DNA of 64,000 nt from Vespa crabro (taxonomy: Eukaryota > Arthropoda > Insecta > Hymenoptera > Vespidae), in assembly GCF_910589235.1 (NCBI RefSeq), contig NC_060959.1:4321763-4385762 (forward strand), read 5' to 3'. Within the stretch, counting starts at the first letter, position 1, and each line of letters starts with the position of its first letter. Below the pieces are notes generated by a model. The model made no database searches. It saw only the letters and a list, made by a program, of their open reading frames with translations, and was not told the origin of the DNA. Shown piece after piece: positions 43,670 to 55,549 of this stretch. The position numbers and the translations under genes were made by a program.

Positions 43670-43920
43670 TTGAACTTAAGAGCCACCGCCAGCATCGAAA
43701 GTGTCGGTCTCGCCCGATCCGGTTGCCCGATCGATTATGTAATGAAGCGAACGGGGCCGTACCGTTGCTTACTTCCGGGCCGGCCGACAGTTCGACTAGC
43801 GCCCTGTTAAGACCGTTACATGATTTACGTTCGACCAGGTAATTTATTATTCACCGAAGGAGGTGCAGGCCTATCGGAAATACCTGTTGGTGGTCTCGAG
43901 GAATGAGTGGGAGGATTATG
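43670..43920. promoter_or_regulatory. CpG-rich island, possible enhancer or promoter
   Basis: About 250 bp of GC-balanced sequence in AT-rich surroundings, including an ETS-type acttccgggc at 43771-43780 next to ggccggcc. It has no open frame of note on either strand. Regulatory function is a guess from composition. Confidence 0.3.
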
Positions 43921-44027
43921 TCTATATTATTTTCACGATTCATCGTCACGATGAAAGGGCGATCAAACTTGGCAAAGCTATTTGCATAAATAAATCGAGT
44001 GCTTAATATTATGCGTGTCTTCTTTTT

Positions 44028-44032
<5 letters not shown>

Positions 44033-44098
<66 letters not shown>
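44033..44098. repeat. (TC)n microsatellite
   Basis: About 33 uninterrupted TC units. Confidence 0.95.
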
Positions 44099-44105
<7 letters not shown>

Positions 44106-44279
44106 TTTTTTTTTAATGCTTATCAAGGCACGAAATCATTTCGATATCTCGCGTCAATAATTGATCTTTTTCTTTTCTTTTCTTTCTTATTTGGTTTGAT
44201 TTCTTTTATACACACTAAATATATTTTGTATTTGTTTCTGGTTTAATTTTAATTGAAATTAATTCATTTTATGATTAAT

Positions 44280-44281
44280 AT

Positions 44282-44336
<55 letters not shown>

Positions 44337-44338
44337 TT
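44280..44338. repeat. (TTTA)n microsatellite
   Basis: About 14 perfect ttta units. Confidence 0.95.
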
Positions 44339-46152
44339 CCTTTTTTTATTCGCCCATAGACGAATTGACAATTCATAGATACATACATATATCATCATCA
44401 TCATTTTTTTCATCAGAACAAGTACTTCAAATGAATTCTGAATGTGAATGATAGGTAATAGTGTATGCAGGACGGATATGTATATAGGAAATCGGAAAGT
44501 CTAGGGAATCAATACTATCCCTTTTCGAAGGTCGATAGGGAAGTGAAAATGAGGAGATCTCATTCAGGATCTATTCTTAACATACTTCAAAATAATTGAT
44601 ATATATTGCGTCCGAAAAGAATTATAAAGGAAATAACGAATATTCGGTTAAATTTCGTTAAATTATCGGACAAGTTAGAATAATCGGACAATTTAAAATG
44701 AGCAATACATAAAATAAATTCCTCATTTATTGTAAGCATTTTATAAAAACAATTATTATAGCGTTAGAAAAAAAGATAAAAGTGCAATAAATTTAAAAAT
44801 ATTATAAAAAATTTTTTAAAAGTTTTTAGCAATATTTAGAGTTATTTAGAAATTAGAATAATATATGATTGCATTTATAAATTTGAATGTTCCTTTCATG
44901 TTAAATTTGTACAGTTGAATAAGCATTAATATATCTATTTTATGATAAAAATATTCATATATAATATGTACATTTTAATGTAGTTTAATGCATAAAAAAT
45001 TCGTTTTAAGGTATACAATAAATGAAATATTGTTCGATGTAATATTTTTTCTTTTTTTTTTCCTTATTTAAAATAAATATATTTATTTAACGTTAAATAC
45101 TTTATTTCTTTTGTTTTTTTTTCTTTTTTAATGAAAAAATTATTCGTTTTAAAGCTCAAAAGTATTTACTTTTAACGCTTATATATTTTTTTTCTAATAA
45201 TTCCCTATTAAACTGTAGTAATTTTTATATAGAAATGTATGTTCGATAGGATAGCGAGCGTAAAGGTAAGAAAGATTCGGTTGGTGAACTAAAACCACAA
45301 GTGTTTCCCTATATCACCTCGTGGTCATTTATGTGAAAGGCAAAATCGATCGATGCGCTCTAAGGCAAAACTCTCCCTCGTTTAGTAAAAGCCGACCCGG
45401 TTGAAATGATCGCGTGCATTAAATGTATAGCACGAGTTTAATTGTCCATAGAATCACCACCCTCCTTGCTGTGTTCTCATTAACGTCCAACAATCTCCTC
45501 TCTTTTTCTCACATACCGTATATTCATCAGTAACCATATATCTATTCGAATAAATTGATATTTGACGGTAGACTGGCGTAAATGAAAATCGTTTCTGTTC
45601 GATTATAACTTATTGACCCTACTTATTAATTTTTTTCTTCTTCTTTTTTCTTTTTTTTTTTTCTTAATAGTGAAATCAATTGAAATTCATGACTATAAGA
45701 GTATTTAATTGGGCATTTGATTTTTCCTTTATATTCACTTTTAATTTATCAATCTTTATTGCCTTCTTTTTTTTTTCTTCTAATATTTTTGATATTCGAA
45801 TATCAATAGAAATTCGTAAGTATTTTGGTTTGCGTTTATTTTGGGGATTTTAGCTTATAGATATTTACTATGTTTTCTATTTTTCTTTTCTTTATGTTTT
45901 GCATAATTGAGTTAATTAAAATTCATTATTATGAAAGCTTTTGATTTTCGTTTATGTTTAATTTTAGTCGATCAATCTTTACTATGTTCTTCTTTCTTTT
46001 TTTTTTCTTTTTCTTATGTTTCTAAAATCCTTGTCAATTGAAATTTATTATCATCCGAGATCCTTTAAATTTTTATTTTTCTTACCTTTCATTTCTTTTT
46101 CTATTCTATTTTTCCTTCTTTTTTTTCTTTTTAATATTTAATTATACATTTC

Positions 46153-47125
46153 TCAACCAGTAGCCTTATTGATCATAGATATAAGATGCACATTCCTTTT
46201 CCCATCCTCTGTAATATCAATCGAAATTGCATATTTGGAAGAGTAACGTATCCTTATCGTTCGAAAAGCCGCTTTTCGGTTAATCGAGTAGTGTAATTGA
46301 GCATGTTTATTCCACGGAAGAAAGCACATATTAATGTAAGAATTCAAACGATTGTCGTAAATTTGTTGAGCATTTTGGATGAAAGTAATAAATTGCGAAT
46401 GCCTTGTTGGTAAAGACGCGCATTTTAGCCTTAAGCCAACGTCTCCGAGTAATTTGTAAAATTTTCTCCCGCGGAAAGGACTACCAAGAATCTCGATGGT
46501 GTTCAGTCGTCGACATTTCTCTAATATGCGTGTCAGATAATGCGAACGGAGATAGAACTTTGAAGTCGAACCTGAAAATAATTTAAATATTCAATATACA
46601 AATTATATCATATTTTTTTCTTATTTGTAATATTTTTTCTTTTTTGTAATCATTTAAAAGAAAGACTAATAAGAATAAAGGAAAAATTAAAAGAAGAATA
46701 TAATGACTATATTAAAACTATGACATCGTAATATAATATTATATCTAATTTATTATATGTATAATAAATTCATAAGTAAAATTTATACAGTATAATATTA
46801 TAGTATATATAAGATTGTTATTCTTTTATATATGTGTATATATGTATATATATAAGGGAGAGTAAACTATTATACATAACATTTAATATAATACTCTATA
46901 ATATGATATATTTTATTTAGTAATATTTATTATATAATAAATTAAATATAATTATTAAATAAAGAACTAGAATTTTATATATATATATTTCTATTATTAG
47001 ATATTCTATTATATAATATTATATGTTTGTAGTTTTATATATAATTTGTTAAATTCACAAATAATTTTTTAAAATTAGTTTCTTTAATTATTTTAGAAAA
47101 ATTTATTAAACTTATTAAATAAGTG

Positions 47126-47215
<90 letters not shown>

Positions 47216-47594
47216 TATATCTGATATTATTTATAATAAGAAATCGGAAACGCTACTGAAAGATATAAATGATCGATTTTACTTGCGAACATTCTCTTCT
47301 TAAAAGTTCGTTTAACACGTATTAAATCAAAGTATCTCATCCATTTCGAGGATAAATAGAGATCAAACTGAAATCTACTTATTTTCTTCAAAGACGAAAA
47401 AAATGGAACGAAATTTATGTGGCTCACGTATCATTAAAGAAAGATCACGAGAATGTTGCAAAACTTCTTCCCGTTTGACATTGTGCCAAAAACGGGTTCC
47501 GTCTTTCTCTTTCATCGTTTGTACTACTTTTGAAGATAGGTGTATATTGATAAAGGGAAGGTTACGTAAAAAAAAGAAAAAAGAAAAGAGAGAG

Positions 47595-47660
<66 letters not shown>

Positions 47661-50079
47661 AAAAATAAAAGTTAACACTTTGCTGACCTGTTTCGTTGCC
47701 ATATTGAAGAAAAAAGGGACAAAATTGGATGGTAGTGGGGGAAAGTAATAGTAGTGCATATACAGGGTGAATCAATAACCATTACTATCTCAAATATCAT
47801 CGTTATTTTTGTTTTTATAGAGAAAAAAAAACTGAAGACAAAGTTACGCTATTTCAAAAGGTACATCTAATGATGGAAAGAATTTTTTTACAAGATTATT
47901 TCATGGTTATCGGTTCTTCTTATTTATGTATATATATAAACGGAATCTCATGAATGTTTGATTCTACGGATTGATTCCTCGTGCTATTCTTAAAAAAAAA
48001 AAAGAAAAAAGAAAAAGAAAGTATTGGAGTACAACGTCAAAGAATGATTAATACACGAGATATTTTGGGAAAAAACCATATCTTTTTTTTTTTTCCTTTT
48101 TTTCTATATTAAAGACAGAAAAAATGTAAGAGGAAAACGATTTATTATGTATTCATGATCATATTTTTTTCTCGCAATTGCACACGTACATGCATTATTG
48201 CATTTGTACCGTATTTGATATGGTAATAGTTATCGACTTGTTTTGTATATATGTATTACATATATACCACATATGTAGAGTGTTCGTAAGTGGAAGGGTC
48301 ACCAATGAAGTGTGACAGAAACGCGACGACATTATCATAAGAGATAATTCATATCACGTGACGCAAGTGACGTAGATGTAAAGCGGCAGTGGGGGTTAAA
48401 CTGACGTCATGTATTCCCTTGCGAGGGTAATTCTGGCGGGGCAACAACGACACTGACCGGTCACGAATTAATTCGTATTCCTATGTCCGAACTTTGCTAA
48501 CCAGTAACGATTTAATTCATCTTTTCACTAACAAAGGTTTATAACAGTTTTCAAACTTGAAAATGATATATATATCTAAATGTAGCGTTCTATAGATCGT
48601 ACTTTTAATTTCTTTAGTTTAGTTCGTGTTATCTTAGTTTAAGTTGAAGTTCTAAGAAATTTACATATGCAAGATAAGCCGTGGCACTTCACCGCACGTC
48701 TCTTATTTCAACCCTTTTTATTTTTCCTCTTTCCTTAAAGTCTTATCACTGATCTATTTAATCGGTATCTCCAGATAATTGGCGTGCCATTCTTCTTACT
48801 TTTTCTATTCACATTTTGCTATATTAGATAAGTTTTAAACAAAAAAAAAAAGAAAGGAAAAGAAAATGAATGACGCATCCGACGTAGTAAAAAGAACATT
48901 TGAATGAATTATGTGGAAACACTTGGTCGGATTGTTTGAGTGACTTTGAGATATAGTAAACAGCTGGAAGATGATACTTCGTAGGAGGATAGAAATGACT
49001 TTGACATTAAATCAGATCGTCACGAAGGCAAAAAAGAAATATGATAATATTCAACAGTGAAATTGATTTTGAAGAAGAATAATGAAGGAAAAATGATATT
49101 TTACCAAACTTGTAGAATTATATACATAATTCTGATGTAATTGTTCAATTTTGAAATCAACGAAGTATAAGTGAAATAATTAACTTACTTTTTGATAATA
49201 ATTTCTTTGGTCTAATTACTTCTCAAATGAATTTATATCATTAACAAATGAAAATGTGTCAGATAATCTTTGTTTAAAATTTCATCATGGAGGAAAGTTA
49301 CCAATCGAGATACAAAGAAGTTTTTAGGTTTACTTGGGATAAACAAAAAAGTCAAAATGGAAAGATTACTGGTTAACTGATGCTTTGTTCGAAGCACGAA
49401 AATTTTCTAAAACCAAGATTGGTATGAGATTCGATCAAATTCTTACATTCTTTCATCTTAAAGATAATTCACACGTTACATGTAATAGAGACAGACTTCA
49501 CAAAGTCAATAATGATATTATGGAGAAGACTTCAAAATTGATATAATCAAATAAAAATAATAAAATATGGGATTTTATTGAGAATGCTTTGTAAAATTGA
49601 GATCGGTTACATTTGCAACTCCGAAATTTATTCAGACGAAGGCAAAATGTTAGAAGACACTGTTATCTGTTTTACGGTCTTCTCTTAATTTTTGTTATTT
49701 TTACCAAAGTAATTAATAAAAAAGCGCCTAAAATAATTATTACCATGGTTTAGATATTATGGAAAAATAAAACAATAGGTTCGAGTATATCAATATTTAG
49801 CGAAAACTTATATATTAAATAAGAAGTATAAAATGGTATAAAAAAGATGGCATTATTTTTTATCAATTGTTCCAACATGTATGTAGTTACATGTTATAAA
49901 GTACATCGTACCGGAAAAAATTATAAATAAATATTATAATTATTAAATATGTAATAAGTTACATATAAATTGAATAATGCATTAACAAAAGTATGTTGAA
50001 ATTTTATTTAAAAATTCTTATTTTATATTCAACTGCAGAAAAAGAAAAATAGTCGGTTGCATGGAGAATTATTATTTTT

Positions 50080-50143
<64 letters not shown>

Positions 50144-50902
50144 GAAATAATTGGTCAGCAAAATGTTATGTCAAAGAATATAGGAACGAAACAGGTTTAC
50201 TGAATTCGAGCCAAACAATGAACGTTGAATTCTTAATCAGAAAGAGACGATTCCGTTGAACGTACCTGTACAATTGTAGACATAAAGCTTCTCAAGATTT
50301 TTATTCGTCAGCGAAATCTGTTTTAGAATCTTGTCGCTGTCCTTTCTGTGATTGATCGTTAATTCCTTTAGGAACGGCATGTTTCTTAGCTTCCCAATTA
50401 TTTTGGACGTGTTCTCGTTACAGTTCGTCACCTACGGTACGGATATACACGTTCTTGCCATATTCTTTCGACGCTGTTAACCGATCGATCGATCATAAAT
50501 ATATATTCTATAGTCTCTTAAGGGTTGATACCAATTTTTTGTTTCTTGGGTTAAAAAGAAAAAAAAAAAGAAAAAAAAATATAAAAATTTGTTATTCTCT
50601 TTTGAAAGGCGAACGAATGTTCATGAGATTTTATTTTAAACGTTAAATAAGAAATGGCCTACTTTACGTAATGAAAATTGCTTTCTTTCATATTTTTAGA
50701 CTATTTAAAAAGTCATCTCTTTATCTTTTAATGTAAATTTTTTTTTCTTTTTTGAAGATTTCAAAAGAAAAAATATTATACTAGTTCAGTAAATGTTTAA
50801 GCATGAATATGGACAAAATTATATTATTATAATGTTTTTTTAAATTTTACCTATAGTTAGATTTTTAATTTGTTTAACTTATATGTGTATACTTATACAT
50901 GA

Positions 50903-50934
<32 letters not shown>

Positions 50935-52418
50935 AATATTATATTATATACATACCTATATATGAGCCGATAAGTTTTCAGAGTTAGTTCAATAATTTAA
51001 CCGTTTATTTTGAAAGTGGCCTAACTCCATTTATACTTAAATCAATGAATGAAAATGAAAATTTTAAAGTCCTGAATTTATTACCACGTCGGAGTAGACC
51101 AAGAAAATTCGAAAATATTGTATTGACACCACTGTATAAAAATATAAGACAAATTACAACAGCAAAATTCAAGGACATAATTGATCTATTACGATGTATA
51201 CCACCGGAACATCATGATTTCTTCAAATCCCTTTCACACACACAAAATCTAGATGAGTAGTAAATTGTTTTGTAATAAATTTATGTTTGTAATTTTGTAC
51301 GTTATGTAGTTAAAAAATGTTTTGAATCGCATAAATTATGTTTTCGAAGTGTTTTAAAGATATGTAAAATAAATTGAGTATTGTTTTTTTTTTCAATTTG
51401 AAGCATCTTAAATTGTGTTGAATGGACTTGGGCACCTTCAAATTTTATAATGAATCTGATTGTTAATTTTGAAAGTGGCCTAACTCCATTCTTGATAAGA
51501 AAACGCATATTATTCACTTAATAATCGCCACTATTTTAATAGGAACTATAAATTTAACACTCTTAGATACACTTAAGTAGTATGACTCATTAGTATCCTA
51601 TACGTATATTTTTAAATTCATTGAAACGCAAACCCTTAAATATCTCGATTTGAAGATAAATGGAGTTAGGCCACTTTCAAAATAAACGGCTCATATATAA
51701 ACATATATGTATATAGTATATAATATAGTTATAATGTACTATTATAGTATAATATATTAGTATAATATAACAGTTTAGTATAATATTACAATGATACCGT
51801 AATTTATATAGTATATTATACTTAATAAATGAAAAATTATCTTGATATGAGCTAAATTAGAAATATTAGCTAAATAAAGAAATAAATGAATAGAAAAAAA
51901 TGAAATAATAAAACTTAAAAGATAGACAAGAATGAGCTTGTGACTTAAAAGTTGCATGACAACGTTGCATGATTAATAGATTTTAATTTTGCCATCATAT
52001 GCACTAAAGGGTTAAAGATTCGATTACATTAACCAGTTATGTAGCAAAAAAAAAGAAAGAAAGTTAGTCGCGTGTTTCGCGATCTTATCGTTGACGAAAA
52101 TTTCGTTCGAAAGCCGATGGGACGTGCACCTTAGTAATATATTATAATAATCACCTCGTACGTGCGCCAAACCACGGGATCTTGCATGATACCTTCGAAG
52201 TACTTAGACACGCGACCCATATTGGAAAGGTCTTTCTGGGATAGGTATGATAGAATTTGTAGAATGAGTTCAACGGGAATGGATTCGATGTTTGCGGGTT
52301 TGTTGTTGTTGTTGTAAGATGACGAAGATGAAGACGAGGATGACGAACATCCGCAATGCCTAACGACTTTGGCACGTTTCCCAACGTTCTCCTTTTCGTT
52401 GATCGCGACCTTGTCCAT
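46153..52418 (-). CDS. F-box protein with leucine-rich C-terminal half
   Basis: Probably a substrate receptor of an SCF (Skp1-Cul1-F-box) ubiquitin ligase. Three coding exons on the minus strand: 52418-52155, 50431-50266 and 46571-46153, 282 residues. Residues 1-42 are a basic and Ser/Asn-rich leader; the F-box is at about 43-88 (IPVELILQILSYLSQKDLSN). Exon 2 gives LRR-like sequence (MPFLKELTINHRKD, LEKLYVYNCTG). Exon 3 was found by following the open frame back from 46153 to an acceptor (attattttcag) at 46572: phase 1 matches exon 2 exactly, and RILEKCRRLNTIEILGS continues the repeat pattern. It ends KATG-stop, with ATTAAA on the minus strand about 10-15 nt later. I do not recognise a named orthologue. 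An extra exon in the 3.7-kb intron is possible. Confidence 0.8.
47131..47209. repeat. (TA)n microsatellite
   Basis: About 39 uninterrupted TA units. Confidence 0.95.
47595..47656. repeat. (GA)n microsatellite
   Basis: About 30 GA units flanked by A-rich sequence. Confidence 0.95.
48354..48409. promoter_or_regulatory. E-box and CRE motif cluster
   Basis: A perfect palindromic tcacgtga (48354-48361) is followed by gtgacgta (about 48367) and a perfect CRE tgacgtca (48402-48409). The surrounding 48.29-48.48 kb is GC-balanced in AT-rich sequence. Such motifs bind bHLH-ZIP and CREB/ATF proteins respectively. Use in this genome is not shown. Confidence 0.35.
49188..49690 (+). pseudogene. piggyBac-type transposase fossil
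   Basis: Pieces of a piggyBac transposase can be read in order, in different frames. FGLITSQMNLYH (from about 49188) is followed by a stop; FLGLLGINKKVKM (about 49324) is followed by a frameshift; DYWLTDALFEARKFSKTK and RFDQILTFFHLKDNSHVTCN with DRLHKV run to about 49510. After a stop and a missing segment, GYICNSEIYSDEGKMLEDTV appears near 49610-49665. The aligned landmarks (DYW..D.LF, RF..IL.F.H..DN, DRL.K) are family hallmarks. With stops, at least one frameshift and an internal deletion it is dead. The acidic N-terminal part may lie further left, to about 48870, but is unclear. Confidence 0.8.
50085..50141. repeat. (TA)n microsatellite
   Basis: About 28 TA units in the F-box gene intron 2, about 125 bp from exon 2. 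Confidence 0.95.
50961..51697. mobile_element. about 740-bp inverted-repeat element with small ORF
   Basis: The ends are inverted repeats: tatgagccg plus a 34-bp arm containing tttgaaagtggcctaactcc (51004-51033 left; 51659-51697 right, inverted). The left arm is split by about 31 bp between two ccg triplets (50967-51003), as if a small insertion duplicated CCG. A third partial copy, direct with respect to the left arm, lies at 51468-51493. The element sits in TA-rich sequence, so a TA target duplication cannot be resolved. It carries one ORF (51045-51260). A non-autonomous DNA transposon is the simplest reading. Confidence 0.6.
51045..51260 (+). CDS. 71-codon ORF inside an inverted-repeat element
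   Basis: Starts with ATG and reads FKVLNLLPRRSRPRKFENIV, then ITTAKFKDIIDLLRCIPPEH followed by HDFFKSL. The composition is protein-like: a basic patch then an amphipathic IIDLLRCIPPEHHDFF segment. I do not recognise a family with certainty; it could be the C-terminal remnant of the element's transposase. It is antisense to the F-box gene and lies in its intron. Expression is unknown. Confidence 0.4.
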   Translation: MNENENFKVLNLLPRRSRPRKFENIVLTPLYKNIRQITTAKFKDIIDLLRCIPPEHHDFFKSLSHTQNLDE

Positions 52419-53590
52419 CCTCCTTGTATTTCCATTTCATTGAACACGTCAATGCGCCGTTTCCTCCACTGGCTCATATCGTATGACCGATATCGATGTA
52501 GTCAATCCTTTTTCTTTCGGATTTCACGTACGTTAATTTGACATAACCATGAAACTTAGAATTTGGACATTTTTTAACTTTCAAAGCATCATTTCACTTT
52601 TGTTTTAGATATTATATTCTTATATATATGAACGTGTCCATGTATGTATTTATAAATGTGCGCGTGTGTACGCGTTTTCGCTGTGTGTGCGCGCGCACGT
52701 GTGTGTGTGTGTTACGACACACAAGGTGATTATAAATTAAGGAATATTTGAATATTTTGTTTGTTAGGATTATTTTGTTTGTTAGGATTAAGGAATATTT
52801 GAATATTTTATTAAGAAAAGTTTCATGATTTCACGTGTCAAATATTTTAAGAGTATGAAATACAATACTCGATTTCTGGTTAAACCGGAAGTATAATAAT
52901 GTCCCGTTTATCTCGAATCGTTAAAATATCTCGTTAGACTGAACCTACTAAAACAATTATTTTTATAGATTTTTTTAGTATAAAAAAACATCAACTGGTG
53001 CCAATTTTTTTTGCAGATCAAGTAGTGGGAGGAATTTTAATTTTTTTTTATCTCATAGTTCAAAGGCATCTATTGAAACTAGAATTCTTTTATTATTATA
53101 AAATATTATAGATCATATTATAAATTTATGAGTTCCTACAATTATGCGTCACTGGTTGCTAACTGTTAGGAAGCACATTGTAAAAATAAGACTGAACTTC
53201 TTATGAAATAAATATCGATTACTTAGATTGGTAATTTGAGAATCATAAAAGGAGATAAGAAATTCGTTCTATCTTTACAGTAACATTATTGTATTATATT
53301 GTATTATATTAAATTATATTGTATTATATTATAGCAAAATTTATATGATAAAGTAAATATTTGTGTAATTATGAAATGTATCAATGTAATTACTATGTAT
53401 TACTAATAAAAATGAAAATAAAAATATTTAACATAAAAAGAAATCCAATGTGTTCTTCATTAAATTCTATCATCATTCTCCTAATCCAAAACATTGGTCT
53501 TCCTATTTTATATTCTGGAGAAGCCGAAAATTTTTCCCGCATATCGACTTTAACATGAAATACACGCGAAATTATACAACATTCTCATGT

Positions 53591-54040
53591 CATGTGATCC
53601 TGATACAAAACTCAATTTGCGGAGAATTTTGCCACTTCGTTCAAAATTAGAATTTCTGAACAGGAGAACATAACTTATCTGGAGATGGCATGATTTCTCG
53701 TGCCACTTCTTTACACATCATGTGATCCTGATACAAAACTCGATTTGCGGGAGATTTTGCCGCTTCGTTCAAAATTAGAATTTCTGAACAGGAGAACGTA
53801 ACTTACTTGGAGGTAGCATGATTTTTTGACTCACCTCTTCACATATCATATGATCCTTATACAAAACTCAATTTGCGGGGAATTTTGCCACTTCGTTCAA
53901 AATTAGAATTTCTGAACAGGAGAACGTAACTTACTTGGAGGTAGCATGATTTCTTGAGCTACCTTTTCCTACGTCATGTGATCCTGATACGAAACTTGAT
54001 TTGCGAGAACATCTTTTGCTTTGTCCAGAATTTGAAAATG
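53591..54040. repeat. 128-bp tandem repeat, about 3.5 copies
   Basis: Copies start at 53591, 53719, 53847 and 53975 with catgtgatcctgatac or a near variant, an exact 128-bp period. Shared core: ttcaaaattagaatttctga followed by acaggagaac. The fourth copy is truncated and decayed. No frame is open across copies. Confidence 0.92.
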
Positions 54041-54770
54041 GTGAACTAATTTTTTAGATAAGGATAATAATGGTAGTTTTTAATAGAGAACACATTGGAT
54101 TTCATTATATTTTAAACATTTTTATTGTTAATATATGATAAATATACTATGTTTTTTAATTTATAATTATATAATTTTATATACAATCTATAATTTATAA
54201 TCGTATAAATATTTTCTTTATCATATAAATTGCTTTCTAATATAATAAAATATAATGCAATACAATACAATATTATTTTTTAACTAATACCTATCAAATT
54301 GTGGGAAGTATAATATGTAGTTCCAATTACAAAAATGAATTTGGCTTTGAAATTTCACTACACCATTTGACCTGTAACATAAAAATTGACATCGTATGAT
54401 GTATCTTTTCTTAGCAATAAAATCAGTAAAATTGTTTCTATAGATTCAATCTCTTATAAGATATTTCAATTTTTCAATATAAATGGGACACACACTCTCT
54501 CTCTCTCACTCAATCATTCACTCACTCAATCATTCACTCACTCACTCTTTTTCTCCGCGCTCGTGTGTATGTGTGTGTTACAAATGCATAATTTTTGCGG
54601 TTGATCGAATATATTAAACGGCTTTCTCCCTTTTCCATCTTATGTAAATGATGAATTACAATCGCATAATCACGATAGTGACTCACACACCGTCCATTCG
54701 TCGCCACCTGTTTTTATGTTCTGCGTGATGACCAAGGATACCATAATGCAACATGCAGATTTTTTCGTTA

Positions 54771-54813
54771 ATTAAAGAAAATGTGATATGAATCATATCA
54801 CATTTTCTTTAAT
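54771..54813. repeat. 43-bp perfect palindrome
   Basis: Two 21-nt arms (left arm attaaagaaaatgtgatatg then a) are exact reverse complements around a single A at 54792. It is followed by a partial copy of the arm (gtgatgattcataag). It could extrude as a cruciform or fold as a hairpin. Confidence 0.9.
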
Positions 54814-55498
54814 GTGATGATTCATAAGACATTTCATTGAAAAAAAAAAAAAAAGAAAGAAAGAAACAAATTGATCGATTTAGTTTTCTATGAACATTTT
54901 TAAATGTCTTGCCCCTTTCCTGAAATTCTCTTTCCGCTCTCTATCTCTTTCTTTTACTTTTTCCTCTTCCCCCCTCTTTCTTTCTCTATTTCACACATAC
55001 ATCTTTCTTTGTTTCTTTCTTTCATTTTTTTTTATTCTCCAAACGATCATTAAAACTAAAGTGTAGGAAGTCAGACTTTACATAAGTACGACCTTTCGTG
55101 ATGCGTTTTCGTGCTAAACTTTCTAAAGCCCGAAAACCTTTACCTGATGCAATGACATTTCAAATGCGAAGCTCGAAATACGGATACGACGCTTTTATTC
55201 GTATTCTCGTATGTCATTGGTTTTCTCCGACATATCTGTATCCATTAATCCTTTGATTCGTACGCGACAAGTCGATTTGCCGTCTAAAAGCGTAGGCACG
55301 TATCACGTTTATATCCAGAACATCATTAACATTCCAATATAAGGAAGGTAAGGCGTGCGATAATATAGTAGGAAATCAATGTCATATAGTATCTATATAT
55401 ATAATACATACGTATATATACATATATATTTGTGCGCGGTTTGTATTATATTTGTATATATATGTATGTATATTTGGAGTGTATATATATGAATATTA

Positions 55499-55549
<51 letters not shown>

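Larger units (their letters stand above)
42935..46152. other. non-coding, probably intronic or intergenic
   Basis: No exon supported. It includes a CpG-rich patch at 43670-43920, (TC)n at 44033-44098, (TTTA)n at 44280-44338, a second balanced patch at 45240-45470, and pyrimidine-rich runs from 45.6 to 46.1 kb. An ATTAAA on the minus strand near 46138-46143 may serve the F-box gene. Confidence 0.45.
46572..50265 (-). other. intron 2 of the F-box gene
   Basis: Holds (TA)n at 47131-47209, (GA)n at 47595-47656, a CRE/E-box patch at 48354-48409, a piggyBac transposase fossil at 49188-49690 and (TA)n at 50085-50141. No coding exon was seen on either strand. Confidence 0.6.
50432..52154 (-). other. 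intron 1 of the F-box gene
   Basis: AT-rich intron containing the inverted-repeat element at 50961-51697 and little else. Confidence 0.65.

Noticed and set aside
47764..47771. acagggtg, a sequence common at transposon ends
   Set aside because: No matching inverted end (caccctgt) was found at a sensible distance; the caccctg near 55963 is 8 kb away.
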